From NCBI RefSeq assembly GCF_008831285.2, contig NC_045141.1, positions 6,279,224 to 6,343,223 of the forward strand: DNA of 64,000 nt, given 5' to 3'. The DNA is from Nymphaea colorata. Lineage: Eukaryota > Streptophyta > Magnoliopsida > Nymphaeales > Nymphaeaceae. Below are positions 45,900 to 56,641 of this stretch, in pieces (the stretch's first letter is position 1; every line of letters starts with the position of its first letter). Both the position numbers and the translations under genes were made by a program. The notes under the pieces were generated by a model that did no database searches, had not been told where the DNA came from, and saw nothing but the letters and a program-made list of their open reading frames with translations.

Positions 45900-48640
45900 G
45901 TGGGTCACTTGAAATAATGTCTTGAGAAAAACAATATGAATGTATGGTAAAAGCATGAGGTTTTATGCCTTTCATGGTAGAAATGGGAAACCCGTCTTTC
46001 TTCAACCGTAGTTCGCTACTTCACTTGTACATCTAGTTTAAAATTGAAGTTTTCTTCCTTAACATAGCGAGATCTCCCTCACAGCTCACAGAAAAATTGA
46101 GGGGGAGCTTTTAAAGTTTAAACAAAAACTGGGGGTCAGACCCCCCTCTTTTCATGCCTTTCTCATGTCATGGGATGTGAGACGTATTACACTGTATTGT
46201 CATGCCTTGTATCATACTATACAGTAAGATATGGTGCATTACACTCTTCTAAGGTGCAAGATGTGTCCAAGTAAAAAGTTAAGATATGTATGGTACAATT
46301 TGCATGATATTGGACAAAACCAAATGAAAGGAGGAATCCCCCTTTTCTCAATAGGAATATGAAAGAGTAAAAGGGTTTAGATGCAAGAAGAAGAATGAGA
46401 TAAGAAGATCCCTGATTTTGAAATATAACAGTCTTTTGATGCAGCGCTGCAGCAGTCTTGTATGAGTGGTTGAGCCTTTCTTTTTCTTTATGTTCTTCTT
46501 TTCTTAATGAGAGGACAGTACTTAAGAATTTCTCTGCTGACACCCTAAGGCAACATGAGGGCTGATGACATGCCTTAAGGTTATCTCAGGGCAATCTCAA
46601 GGCTGCATCTTCATAACCTAAAACAATCACAAGCAACACATTGAAAAAGAAGACACAAAGGATCCATAGAATCATGAAAAATAAAACTCTAGATCTGATG
46701 TTAGATGGAGGAATAATTTCAGATCTGTAGACAGACTTACATTTGCAGATATACAGGAATATTAAATCTGGCATCTGGCTTAATATTTCCATGCCTGACA
46801 CTGGAAATAAAATCTGCAAAATTGAAATGAGGGCAAAAAACCTGTAGATCCAATGACAGCTGCGGGTCAGAAATAGATTTCAGAGGGAAACAGTGGAAAA
46901 GGTTAATATCATGACGTTCAGGGAAAGGAAAAATAAAAAAATCAGGCACGTTAGGGTTGAGGACCAACAATATTCCTACTGCGGATTTTCTGAAGAATGG
47001 AAACAGAGAAGGAAACATGTTTGAAAGGAGAAAAGAACCTTTGAGTAAGGAAGAAGATTAAAGAAGGAACCCTTGACTGCATTTTTGGTTGCCGATCTCC
47101 TTGGACGTACCTTTACAAAAATCTACAGCTTGTTAACCTGCCTCTGATACCATGAAAGATTTTGTTATTGCTGTAGTTTCACAATACAGAGGAGAAGAAA
47201 AGAAGAGAGAACACAAGAGGGATGCTGCAAGGTCACTTCTGTCAGAAATAAGTCGTGCCATAATTCTCATTCAAATATGTTCAGCTAACAGAAAATATGT
47301 TGAAATGCAGTACATAAGGATGTGTGGATCTGGATGGCATGTGGCTATGAATTTAGACTGGATCCAGTTAGATCAAAGTCAATGGCATCTGCTTAACACT
47401 GGCACTTCTGATTGACATTAAAGAACTGTATAAAAGAAATAATGTTGATGGGGTCTACTTTTTATCTCTAAAATCTAAATGTTGCTTTCTATTTTGCATC
47501 TCATGTTTGATACAACAAAAAGGATCCATCATTTTTTTTTTCTTCCTGAGAACAGTAAGAAAGCTGACCTTTCTCAACTCTGGTTTCTTCCTGGATGAAG
47601 TTAAAAAATCAAGAGCATTTTTGACAAAGGAATAAACAGTATGATACCTATAGCTTGCTTATTTTGAGATATTTGAGTCACTGAAGTCAATTCCAGTAAC
47701 AAAGAATGCTTACACTGAACTTGGGATCTCACTTTTGGCTTCCTAGTCTCGATAAATTTTCACTCGCAGGTATACATATGTATACCTGTGCAGCATCTTC
47801 TTTTTCATAATTATCTTCATTCTTTAGCCTTCATTTTCAATTTTTCGAGCTATGGTATGCAGATCATCACTTTTTTTTCTTTTTTCAGTTTTCCAGGGCT
47901 TCATTAGTAACCTGCTTTATGGCTATTTGTGTTAAAAATATGTGCACGGCATCAATTAGCTTTTTTAGTTCTCCAAGGGGCTTTGTTAGTAACCTCGTTC
48001 ATGGCTGTTACAAATATGCGCTTACACACACACACACACATGCTAAGTGTCACGTGTTTCTTGGTTCATGTATAATTGTGTGTGTGCATCATATGTGTGT
48101 GTGTGTGTGTGTAAGTGTATTTTGTATGTAGTTTTGTTCAGTGTATCTTCATGTTTTATAATTTGTTTTTATTCGTTTCTGTACTTCCATTGGTTTTGTC
48201 AAAATTGGATTTTCACCAGAGCTTTGACCAGCTCCAACGGCTCCGTTTAGAGTTTAGAGACATTGAAAGTAGTTCAACAGCTAGTTCAGGGCTGCTTTGT
48301 TGTATGTTTTGAGCGATGAATTCCTCATACGTTTCATGTTTTTTGTAAGCATACTTGGGGAACATCATCAATTTATATGTTTTGAGTGGGTGCTTGTTTA
48401 GCTTGCCTTGATTCTTTGCATTAGAATCCTTCATTTTGGGCTGTTTTGGGCCTCTACATTGCAAGCATTTTATCAAGTTGGTCCTTGGAAATTCTGATTT
48501 CAAGGTCGTATGACAGATCGCTAGATGAATTTATAATGTCTTCCATGGAATATAAACATGAAAGGTAAATGTTTGTACAGTGCACAACTTGCTTGTTTTG
48601 TTCTCGTGTTCATTCACTTGCTGGATTTGTTGATTTGTTG
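45900..48640. other. Mostly gene-free stretch
   Basis: Contains a primer-site-like sequence on the minus strand (47141-47152), a CA run (48022-48042), a TG run (48092-48114) and small ORFs without family features. I see no gene. Confidence 0.4.
47141..47152 (-). promoter_or_regulatory. tRNA-Met primer-site-like sequence on the minus strand
   Basis: The minus strand reads TGGTATCAGAGG directly after 'aaaatctttca', as at an LTR end. If real, an LTR would lie at about 47153-47450 and the element body would run leftward. I did not find a second LTR, so this may be chance or a solo remnant. Confidence 0.35.
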
Positions 48641-48671
48641 ATCAATATTAACTATATATATTCTTGATAGG

Positions 48672-49566
48672 TTTGGAACACAGTCTTGAGGTTCTTCGAG
48701 TTGCTGCAATAGAAGACCATCTGCAGGTGATTCTCTTTTTCCTTCTCTGGGGGGTATTGTTTCGTGCGAGAGCTTTCCTTCTGGTTTGACTTAAGTTGAT
48801 TGTCTTCATTTTCATTTGGATGCCATTGCAGGAAGGTGTTCTTGAAACAATCGATATGCTTCGGGAAGTTGGAATCAACTTTTGGATGCTTACTGGTGAT
48901 AAACAAAATACAGCCATTCTGATAGCACTCTCTTGCAACATAATTTCTCCTGGTTAGTCATGCTTCATTCTTCTTTTCTCACGAGCCCAGGTCACTTTGT
49001 CTCATCAAGGCAGATTGTCACAAAGAGCTGAAACGTTTTCTCTTTTTGGCATTTGATAACTTTCGTAAAGAAAATTAATAATCTTTTACTATATAAGATC
49101 ATAAACTTTCTTCTGTGTTCAAGCTGTATGTGGATGTGATCAGAATGTGGTCTTAGTTCTCTTTTCTTCCTTCATGCAAGATCTTCAGTATGTGGATGAA
49201 GGGAAGACGCCCTTGATCTTGTTTTGTGCTACTGTTGGTGGAGACTCAGGCCTACACAGATGGTGTAGGCATACGTGAGAAAGCTAATAGGAAGACTGCT
49301 ACCATCCAGATCTAATAGTATGGTTCCTTTTGATAAACTTGCTGATGTTATTTCTGTTGGACTTGATCCTGCTTATTTCTTGCGCTCTCTATTATAAACT
49401 ACTTAGTCATGCATAAGCTATCAAATGGTAGTAGAACTTATGCCAGTTAGATCATGCAGAGCCAAAAGGACAACTTCTGTTAATGAATGGGATGACAGAA
49501 GATGAAGTTGCAATGAGCTTGGAAAGGGTGTTGCTTACAATGTAAATAAGCACTTCAGAGCCTAAG
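48672..49566 (+). pseudogene. P4-ATPase (ALA2-like flippase) fragment, copy 1
   Basis: Three exons with introns. 48672-48726: LEHSLEVLRVAAIEDHLQ. 48832-48952: [20 protein letters not shown] then [16 protein letters not shown]. 49460-49566: EPKGQLLLMNGMTEDEVAMS then LERVLLTM, a TAA at 49543, [15 protein letters not shown] is the P4-type form of the hinge motif TGDK next to the P-domain. Plant ALA2 shows this same order. The catalytic DKTGT motif, membrane helices and all other exons are absent. ALA flippases move phospholipids across membranes; this fragment cannot. Confidence 0.9.
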
Positions 49567-49569
49567 GTG

Positions 49570-50745
49570 CAGACTTTGTCACGCAGTTTTTTTTTTAACT
49601 TAAGTTGAGCTGCATGTAGGCCATATCAGCCAATTGTGCCTCATAAAATAAGCTATCGGTTTTATGTCTGCATTTCTTTTGCTGTAGGTTTTGAGGAGTG
49701 CTTTCAAAAAGATGCACATCTATTTGCATCAGAAGTACGGTTATTCGTATGAATGGAATGAGTAGTATATACCATGTTGCATGGATACTTATGTTACATT
49801 GGTATGGATACGAGTGCCCGGTGTGGGTGTGATTGTCAGTGTTTATTTCTGTTTTTTGATGTGCTAATATCCTTTGATTTTACTGGAGAACGTTGAACTT
49901 TTACTTGTAGGATTGTTTTTGAAGTAGACTAGCAATTGTGGCTGTTGTCCTGTGTTTCTGATAGAATTTTCACCAAATTAACAATCGTTTTTAAATATAA
50001 AAACGACCTTCAAAATTTTTTGTTTTTTTCGTTTTTTGTATCTAAAACTTCTTTGGCATATGTAAAATTGCCACCAGTTTTCAGTTGGACCAATTAGGTT
50101 GGATTTGCAACATTATTTAGTAGTCTTCATTTTTTTTAGAATTTTGGATCTTTAGTCATTAAACTCACACAACATTGGTGGAAAGGTTTGCTTTGTTGTT
50201 TTTTTTTTTGAGTGAAATTTTATATCTTATAGTTGGTAAGGGTTCAACCTAGTAAATATAGGTTCACTTCTTCGTTTTTAGGACATGTGTATGTTCTTAT
50301 AAACTGTTTTATTTTTTTTGCTTGAATTGTTGATTTATTTAGCATAAGGTGCAAGGAAGGAGTGATTAGATAGGTGGGGATAGAGTAAAATAGGTGATTT
50401 GTATTTGATTTTTGAATTCGATAGTTCGATTTTTGAATTGGATAGTTTGATCTTCCCTACTTCTATAAGAGAGCATATGGAGTTCTTCTTCTACCCAACA
50501 AATCAGTCTGGTTTCATAAAAACTCCTATTTTGGTAGAAGAGAGTTAGGTGATATGCCATTTGATGTCAAGTACATTTTTGAAAGAGAAAATTTTTTATT
50601 GTGCCTAAAAACATTTTAAAATTGTCTTATCATGCAATGATATGCCTTCGTTTTGTTCTTACTACCTGCCCAAGCAAAAGGAAACTTTCAAGTTTTTTTT
50701 GTTGTCAATCATTAAAAGAGGAAATCTAGAAAAATCCTATGAAAC
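49570..50745. other. Gene-free stretch
   Basis: AT-rich, with homopolymer T runs. I looked for the next P4-ATPase exon after copy 1 (DVAFVIDG-like) and did not find it. Confidence 0.45.
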
Positions 50746-50749
50746 TGAG

Positions 50750-51545
50750 AAAGTCAAGACTAGGAGATGCTATTGACTCTAGTGATCAAGTGTCTGTAAG
50801 GGTTTAGCAGGAAAATATCCTAAGAGAGAAGCCATAATGCCATATAAAATATTGTCAGGTAGCAAAATAAGAGTTGAGGGATGGGCTCGGGGCTTGTGTA
50901 GTTGTTCCTCTGGGTTAATAATCAAGAGTACCAGTAGGCGTATAGGTGATTTATGTCTATGCCGCGAAGATAATGACTTATGAACTTTTAGCATGTTGAA
51001 AACCCGCAAGGTGAAACTGGTTGATATGTGACAATACTACACCTGACCACCAAAGTGGTGGAGCTTCGTAGTAGCCTTTGGGGTGGTGAGGTATTCCATC
51101 AAAAGTGAAGGTCGGCTTGAAAAAGAAAATCAAAAGCAAGAAAAAATGAAAAAGCATAAAACCAAATGCGGAAAAAAAAGGAAGAAAAAAAAGCAAAACC
51201 AAGAAAAACAAAAAATGTGCCTGTCAAGAGATAAATGGCATGAAGGCTGAACTCGAAGGAATTGAAATGCGACAATCTTTCATGGATGTGCGATCCTTGG
51301 GTCAATATCTACTCTTCTTTTTAATTTTCTAAGACGTTGAGGATGATTACTTTATGTTCATTTTTTTTTAAATTGAAAAGCTTCCCTTCTAGAGATTCAA
51401 CAACATTGATGCGAAATGAATCCTGATGCTTGTACGGTATTGAGGGTAAATGAAAGGCATATCATTTACACAACACGAGCACTTTCTGCTTATGATTTAA
51501 ATCAAGGATTTATAAACTATTTAAAAGTAAACACTTGACATCTTT
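50750..51545 (-). repeat. Dispersed repeat, inverted copy of 58865-59600
   Basis: Read on the minus strand, this stretch matches 58865-59600: the parts around 'ccaaagtggtggagcttcgt' (51046) and 'cacgagcactttctgct' (51475) have reverse-complement partners near 59291 and 58929. Similarity is clear but diverged. No protein is recognisable in either copy, so it is probably an old transposable-element remnant of unknown type. Confidence 0.7.
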
Positions 51546-51885
51546 TCTGATGTTTCCTGACTTCATGGGCATATGAGGAACTTCCAGCCCCTCTCTGTTT
51601 TTGAAAAATGTTGTCCTTTTTATTACCAAGCCGCTAGTCCATTCATAGAATAGATGAAACCCCTCAAAAATATTCCACTCATGCTGAGTGTAATGAATTT
51701 TCCATCTTCCCCTTTCCATGTTCCAATCACAATTTGTCTTCTTGTGAAGGCTAGGCAGTATTTTTTGTTGATTTTTCTTTTAAGGTTTGCTTAGGAAAGG
51801 GTTTGAAATAGTTGTTAGCTTTTAACTTTTTCATCATTAGCTTTTTTTTTTTTTTTTTACATTGTCAGTGTCTTCTGATTCATGC

Positions 51886-52316
51886 AGTTGATGTCGAAGT
51901 TTAAAGCCCAACTCATCAGTGTTCTTGTGGATGTACGGTGGTTTTGGAAAAGCCGATTCATGTTGCACGAGAGTTTGATCTTGTACTTCAAAATCAAGTT
52001 TTTATTGTAGGTTATGATTGTCAAATCTCTTGTTTTACCTAATCATAAATCATTGCCATTTTGGATGTACGTAAAGTTCATCCAACTCTTTGTTGGCACT
52101 GGGGGGCCAAATTAGAGCTCTATAGATGAGGTTGTTGTCAAGCTTGAATGTTCCAATGAATTGACCAACATGTCGCTACTTAGCAATGGCTTGTCTATTG
52201 GCCATGCTTCTGGTCTCCCTAGAGTATTATGCATGCATTCTTTCTAGTTGGCATGTGTTGTTGCATTTAAGTTTCAGTTGTGCTGTATTATTTATTAACT
52301 ATATACATTCTTGATA
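51886..52316 (+). repeat. Direct repeat U, left copy
   Basis: About 430 bases repeated at 52800-53231, sharing 'gatgtcgaagtttaaagccc', 'gccgattcatgttgcacgag' and 'tgtctattggccatgctt'. The copies differ at scattered sites. They bracket P4-ATPase copy 2. Confidence 0.9.
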
Positions 52317-52318
52317 GG

Positions 52319-52599
52319 TTTGGAACACAGTCTTGAGGTTCTTTGAGTTGCTGCAATAGAAGACCGTCTGTAGGTGATTCTCTTTTTCCTTCTCTGGGGG
52401 GTATTGTTTCGCGCGCGAGCTTTCCTTCTGGTTTGACTTAAGTAGATTGTCTTCGTTTTCTTTTGGATGCCATTGCAGGAAGGTGTTCCTGAAACAATCG
52501 ATCTGCTTCGGGAGGCTGGAATCAACTTTTGGATGCTTACTGGCGATAAACAAAATACAGCCATTCAGATAGCGCTCTCGTGCAACCTAATTTCTCCTG
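52319..52599 (+). pseudogene. P4-ATPase (ALA2-like) fragment, copy 2
   Basis: Exon 52319-52373 reads LEHSLEVL, TGA (52344-52346), VAAIEDRL, TAG (52371-52373). Exon 52479-52599 reads [20 protein letters not shown] then [20 protein letters not shown]. Intron sequence is also shared with copies 1 and 3 ('gagcccaggtcactttgtct'). The third exon is missing, and homology stops near 52750 where repeat U begins again. It is a dead copy with two stops in its first exon. Confidence 0.9.
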
Positions 52600-52799
52600 G
52601 TTAGTCATGCTTCATTCTTCTTTTCTCACGAGCCCAGGTCACTTTGTCTCACGAAGGCAGATTGTCACAAAGAGCTGGAATGTTCTCTTTTTGGCATTTG
52701 ATAACTTTGGTAAAGAAAATTAATAATCTTTTACTATATAAGATCATAAAGTTTAAGGTTAGTCTTTTTTTTTTTTCTACATTGTCATAAGACAATTCA

Positions 52800-53231
52800 T
52801 GCAGTTGATGTCGAAGTTTAAAGCCCAACTCATCAGTATTCTTGTGGATGTACAGTGGTTTTGGAAAAGCCGATTCATGTTGCACGAGAGTTTGATCTTG
52901 TACTTCAAAATCAAGTTTTTATTGTAGGTTATGATGGTCAAATGTCTTGTTTTACCTAATCATAAATCATTGGCATTTTGGATGTATGTGAAGTTCATCC
53001 AACTCTTTGTAGGCACTGGGGGCCAAATTAGAGCTCTATAGGTGAGATTGTTGTCAAGCTTGAATGTTCCAATGAATGGACCAACATGTCGCTGCTTAGC
53101 AATGGCTTGTCTATTGGCCATGCTTTTGGTCTCCCTGGAGTATTATGCATGCATTCTTTCTAGTTGGCATGTGCTGTTGCATTTAAGTTTCAGTTGTGTT
53201 GTATTATTTATTAACTATATATTCTTGATAG
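52800..53231 (+). repeat. Direct repeat U, right copy
   Basis: Second copy of 51886-52316, ending at the same 'ttcttgatagg' junction. In the left copy that junction opens the P4-ATPase exon; here it opens a different exon-like sequence. Confidence 0.9.
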
Positions 53232-53325
53232 GTGATCAATCTTGTAAATGCTCCATCAATTGTTGGCAAGCATTTAGACGGTCTCTTTGTTTCTTCTTTT
53301 TTTCATGTTGAGAAGAGGTAATTCT

Positions 53326-53359
<34 letters not shown>

Positions 53360-54096
53360 AATATTTCAATGTCTACTTTTGCAAGATCCCATATATTCTT
53401 GACCTTAAAGTATAAGACTAACTTCTGATGGAAAAAATTAAGAAACTGTGGAAAATCATAAACATAATGGCAAAAATAAGAATGAAAAAGTCAATAAAAA
53501 TGAGAAATAGGGCCAACGATAGTGATCCCACTTGAGTCTAGCAGCAATCTGCTGCTACATGGTTGAGTTATGTGCACATGGATCGTGTTACTTAGCCAAC
53601 TCCTTTGGCTTACATTTTTCTGAAAAATTATGGCATTGCAAATTATCTTCTGTTCGAATGTGCTACCACATTGATATTGCATTAGCTAATGATTGGACAC
53701 TTTGTCCCACTTAGTTAGTTTCCATGGGATGGGCCATGGCCAAAAATCTTATTTGTTGTAGTGATCAATCATTTTCCTACTTGTAGATTTGCAGAGCTGC
53801 TGGATGCAAGCCCATCCTTGCCGTATCTGATCTTCTGGAATCCAGCCAAATTCTTGCCTCTTTTTGATGAAGCCGCGACATGGCCCAGGTAACAGGTCAT
53901 TATATTGGGTGATATTTGAGGGAGGGAAATTCTTTCATGTTTTTGATGGACGTCTGGAAAATGAAATCATGCAGGAACTGGTGTTTGAAGCATGCAAAAG
54001 TTGCAAGGAGATGGTGTTGAAGGAGTCCTTGCATATGCACATGGTTATGTGGGCGGTTCTCCATTGGAGTGTTCCAGTATATTTATTTTCTCAATA
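53232..54096 (+). pseudogene. Exon-like pieces, possibly MCM-family (MCM9-like N-terminus)
   Basis: 53232-53320 reads VINLVNAPSIVGKHLDGLFV. An exon at 53788-53888 ('cttgtag' to 'gtaaca') reads FAELLDASPSLPYLIFWNPA then KFLPLFDEAATWP. A third at about 53974 ('atgcag') reads ELVFEACKSCKEMVLKE. The FAEL-x-D...P-x-x-FLPLFDEAA pattern resembles the N-terminal region of plant MCM9-type helicases, but I am not sure. No helicase motifs follow. A CT microsatellite lies at 53330-53358. Confidence 0.3.
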
Positions 54097-54928
54097 AGCT
54101 TTCTTTTTTATTCTGTTTTGTTATGGATATATGTTGATACATCAATTTAGTTGATTCTTGGTTTTGTTGTTCAATTTGATAGAAGTTTTTCCAAGAATTG
54201 GTTCTTTGAGACTGAAACACAGAGGGATTAGTCTCACTCTGAAGGGACCATGATTAGATGTGGACCCATGTAGATGACAGAAGGCAACATAGAATATGAA
54301 TTCAGAAAATGCAAGCACATGTACGTCTTATTTCTTTCCTGCTTCTCTCACATTTTACTCTTGAAATATGAGTGTTGTTCTCAGTTGCTTACCTTTTGTA
54401 GTTTCCAATGATGATGAAATTAGCACAATTGGTATAGGCTTTTAAATGGAAGTAAACATCAAATGACATAGAAGTGATCACTTTTGCATGATTTTGGTTC
54501 TTCTCCATTTATAATTTTATGGCTATTTCAGAATATTCGCGTGTGCATAATTAATCCATAGGGAATGTTAGTGGAAGGTAGAAATGTACTTGGAACTCTC
54601 TCTCTCCTCCCCCCCCCCTTTTATGTACATATCTACGTATATGTACGATGGTTATTCTAGGTAGATATTTAATTTTTACTAAGCAAAAACTTCTTTGAAG
54701 AAAAGGAGAATCACAAACGAGTAATGTGCAAATATCTCCTTATCTTACTGTACCATAAAAATGTTCAAGTGGATGAAGAGTTTGCCTTTTTATATATAAA
54801 GATCTTTGTCAGTTGACAAAAATTGTGAAGTAGTCTTTTATCTGTTGTTTCTGCCATTACATCTAATTGTTGGAGTTAAATTTTGTTGTTCAATTAATCT
54901 CTTTTTCCCACATGGATTTCAATTTTCC
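54097..54928. other. Gene-free stretch
   Basis: No recognisable coding sequence; a C-rich run at 54605-54620. Confidence 0.45.
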
Positions 54929-54931
54929 TAA

Positions 54932-55135
54932 GGGGCCTGGCCTGGAAATATCCTGTAGCAGAGGAGATAAAATTTGAACTTTTAAATTTTTCTCATTCGA
55001 TCAAACATGGAATTATATTTTTGACCGTTAAACACGTTTCCGAAAATATTTTTCTGGAAATTTGTTTCCACCGTGAGGGGTGGAAACATATTTCTAGGTT
55101 TTTTTTTCCTACCCGTTAGGCTACCCACGCATCAC
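54932..55135 (+). mobile_element. Left terminus of a PIF/Harbinger-type element related to elements 1-3
   Basis: Starts GGGGCCTGGCCTGGAAAT after TAA. It continues 'cctgtagcag', 'gatcaaacatggaattatat', 'tttgaccgttaaacacg' and 'gtggaaacatatttc', closely matching the left end of element 2 (37976-38170). It lacks about six bases of the terminal GTTTGA. I found no matching right terminus in the window. If the element is complete it must include the P4-ATPase copy 3. Confidence 0.7.
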
Positions 55136-55466
55136 CTCCCTCTCCCTCCTGCCGCAGGCCCGCAGCTGCCTCCCTTGGTTGCCTCCTCCTGCTAGCTGCT
55201 CGTCGTCTTTCTCGCCCTCAGAGTCTCCTTCTCCCCTCGTCGTCTCTCTCGCCCTCTGAGTCTCCTTCTCCCCTCCTCGTCTCTCTCGACCTCTCACTCT
55301 CCTGCTCCCCTCCTCGTCTCTCTTGCCCTAGAAGAAGCCCTCCGTCTCTTCCTCTCTCGATTGTTCCTCTGTGAGCAGATCTGCAAGGTTTTCATCGAAA
55401 GGTTAGTGTTTGAACATGAATGGTGAAGATTTAGGGTTTTGTTGTTTTTCTGGATTCGATGGTCAG

Positions 55467-56641
55467 CTTTTGGTGTTGCGAACCCTTTGCTTGGCATGGC
55501 GAGAATTATCAGAAGATGAATATAGAGAATGGTCTGTGTTGTTTAAAGAGGCTAATGCTTCTCTAGTTGACAGGGAGGTGAGCTGTTTAGTTTTGAGATC
55601 TTGATTTTTCTCTACTTTCTGGTTTCTGTTCAAGTGATTCTTTTTTACTGAACTCTGGCTTTGGTGAAATGTTTGAGTCGTATAATGAAGATGTAAAGTT
55701 TGTCAATGCATGCAAATCATTCCCTTTAGTGGAGAAGTGCTGAAGTTTGCCAACGTTTGGAACACAGTCTTGAGGTTCTTGGAGTTGCTGCAATAGAAGA
55801 CCGTCTGCAGGTGATTCTTTTTTCTCTGGGGGGTATTGTTTCGTGCGAGAGCTTTCCTTCTAGTTTGACTTAAGTAGATCGTATTTGTTTTCTTTTGGAT
55901 GCCATTGCAGGAAGGTGTTCCTGAAACAATCGATCTGCTTCGGGAGGCTGGAATCAACTTTTGGATGCTTACTGGTGATAAATAAAATACAGCCATTCAG
56001 ATAGCGCTCTCTTGCAACCTAATTTCTCCTGGTTAGTCATGCTTCATTCTTCTTTTCTCACGAGCCCAGGTCACTTTGTCTCATGAAGGCAGATTGTCAC
56101 AAAGAGCTGAAATGTTTTCTCTTTTTGGCATTTGATAACTTTCGTAAAGAAAATAATCTTTTACTATATAAGATCATAAACTTTCTTCTGTGTGCAATTT
56201 GTATGTGGATGTGATCATAATGTGGTCTTAGTTCTCTTTTCTTCCTTCATGCAAGATCTTCAGTATGTAGATGAAGGGAAGACGCCCTTGATCTTGTTTT
56301 GTGCTGTTGTTGGTGGAGACTCAGGCCTGCACAAATGGTGTAGGCATACGTGAGAAAGCTAATAAGAAGACTACTACCATCCAGATCTAATAGTATGGTT
56401 CCTTTTGATAAACTTGTTGATGTTGTTTCTGTTCGACCTGATCCTGCTTATTTCTTGGGCTTTCTATTACAAACTACTTAGTCATGCATAAGCTATCAAA
56501 TGGTAGTAGAACTTATGTCAGTTAGATCATGCAGAGCCAAAAGGACAGCTTCTGTTAATAAATGGGAGGACAGAAGATGAAGTTGCAAGGAGCTTAGAAA
56601 GGGTGTTGCTTACAATGCGAATAAGCACCTCAGAGCCTAAC
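55467..56641 (+). pseudogene. P4-ATPase (ALA2-like) fragment, copy 3 (longest)
   Basis: Four exons with consistent splice sites. 55467-55577: VLRTLCLAWRELSEDEYREW then SVLFKEANASLVDRE. 55730-55810: WRSAEVCQRLEHSLEVLGVA then AIEDRLQ. 55911-56031: [24 protein letters not shown], a TAA at 55983 where Gln is expected, [15 protein letters not shown]. 56535-56641: EPKGQLLLINGRTEDEVARS then LERVLLTMRISTSEP. This is the nucleotide-binding/P-domain junction of ALA2-type flippases. The fourth exon breaks off exactly at its end. A CT- and TCGTC-rich leader (55135-55400) precedes it, within the element whose left end is at 54932. Confidence 0.92.

Noticed and set aside
51886-53231. Repeat U as LTRs of a retrotransposon
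   Set aside because: It lacks TG...CA ends, primer site and purine tract; the sequence between copies is a P4-ATPase fragment.
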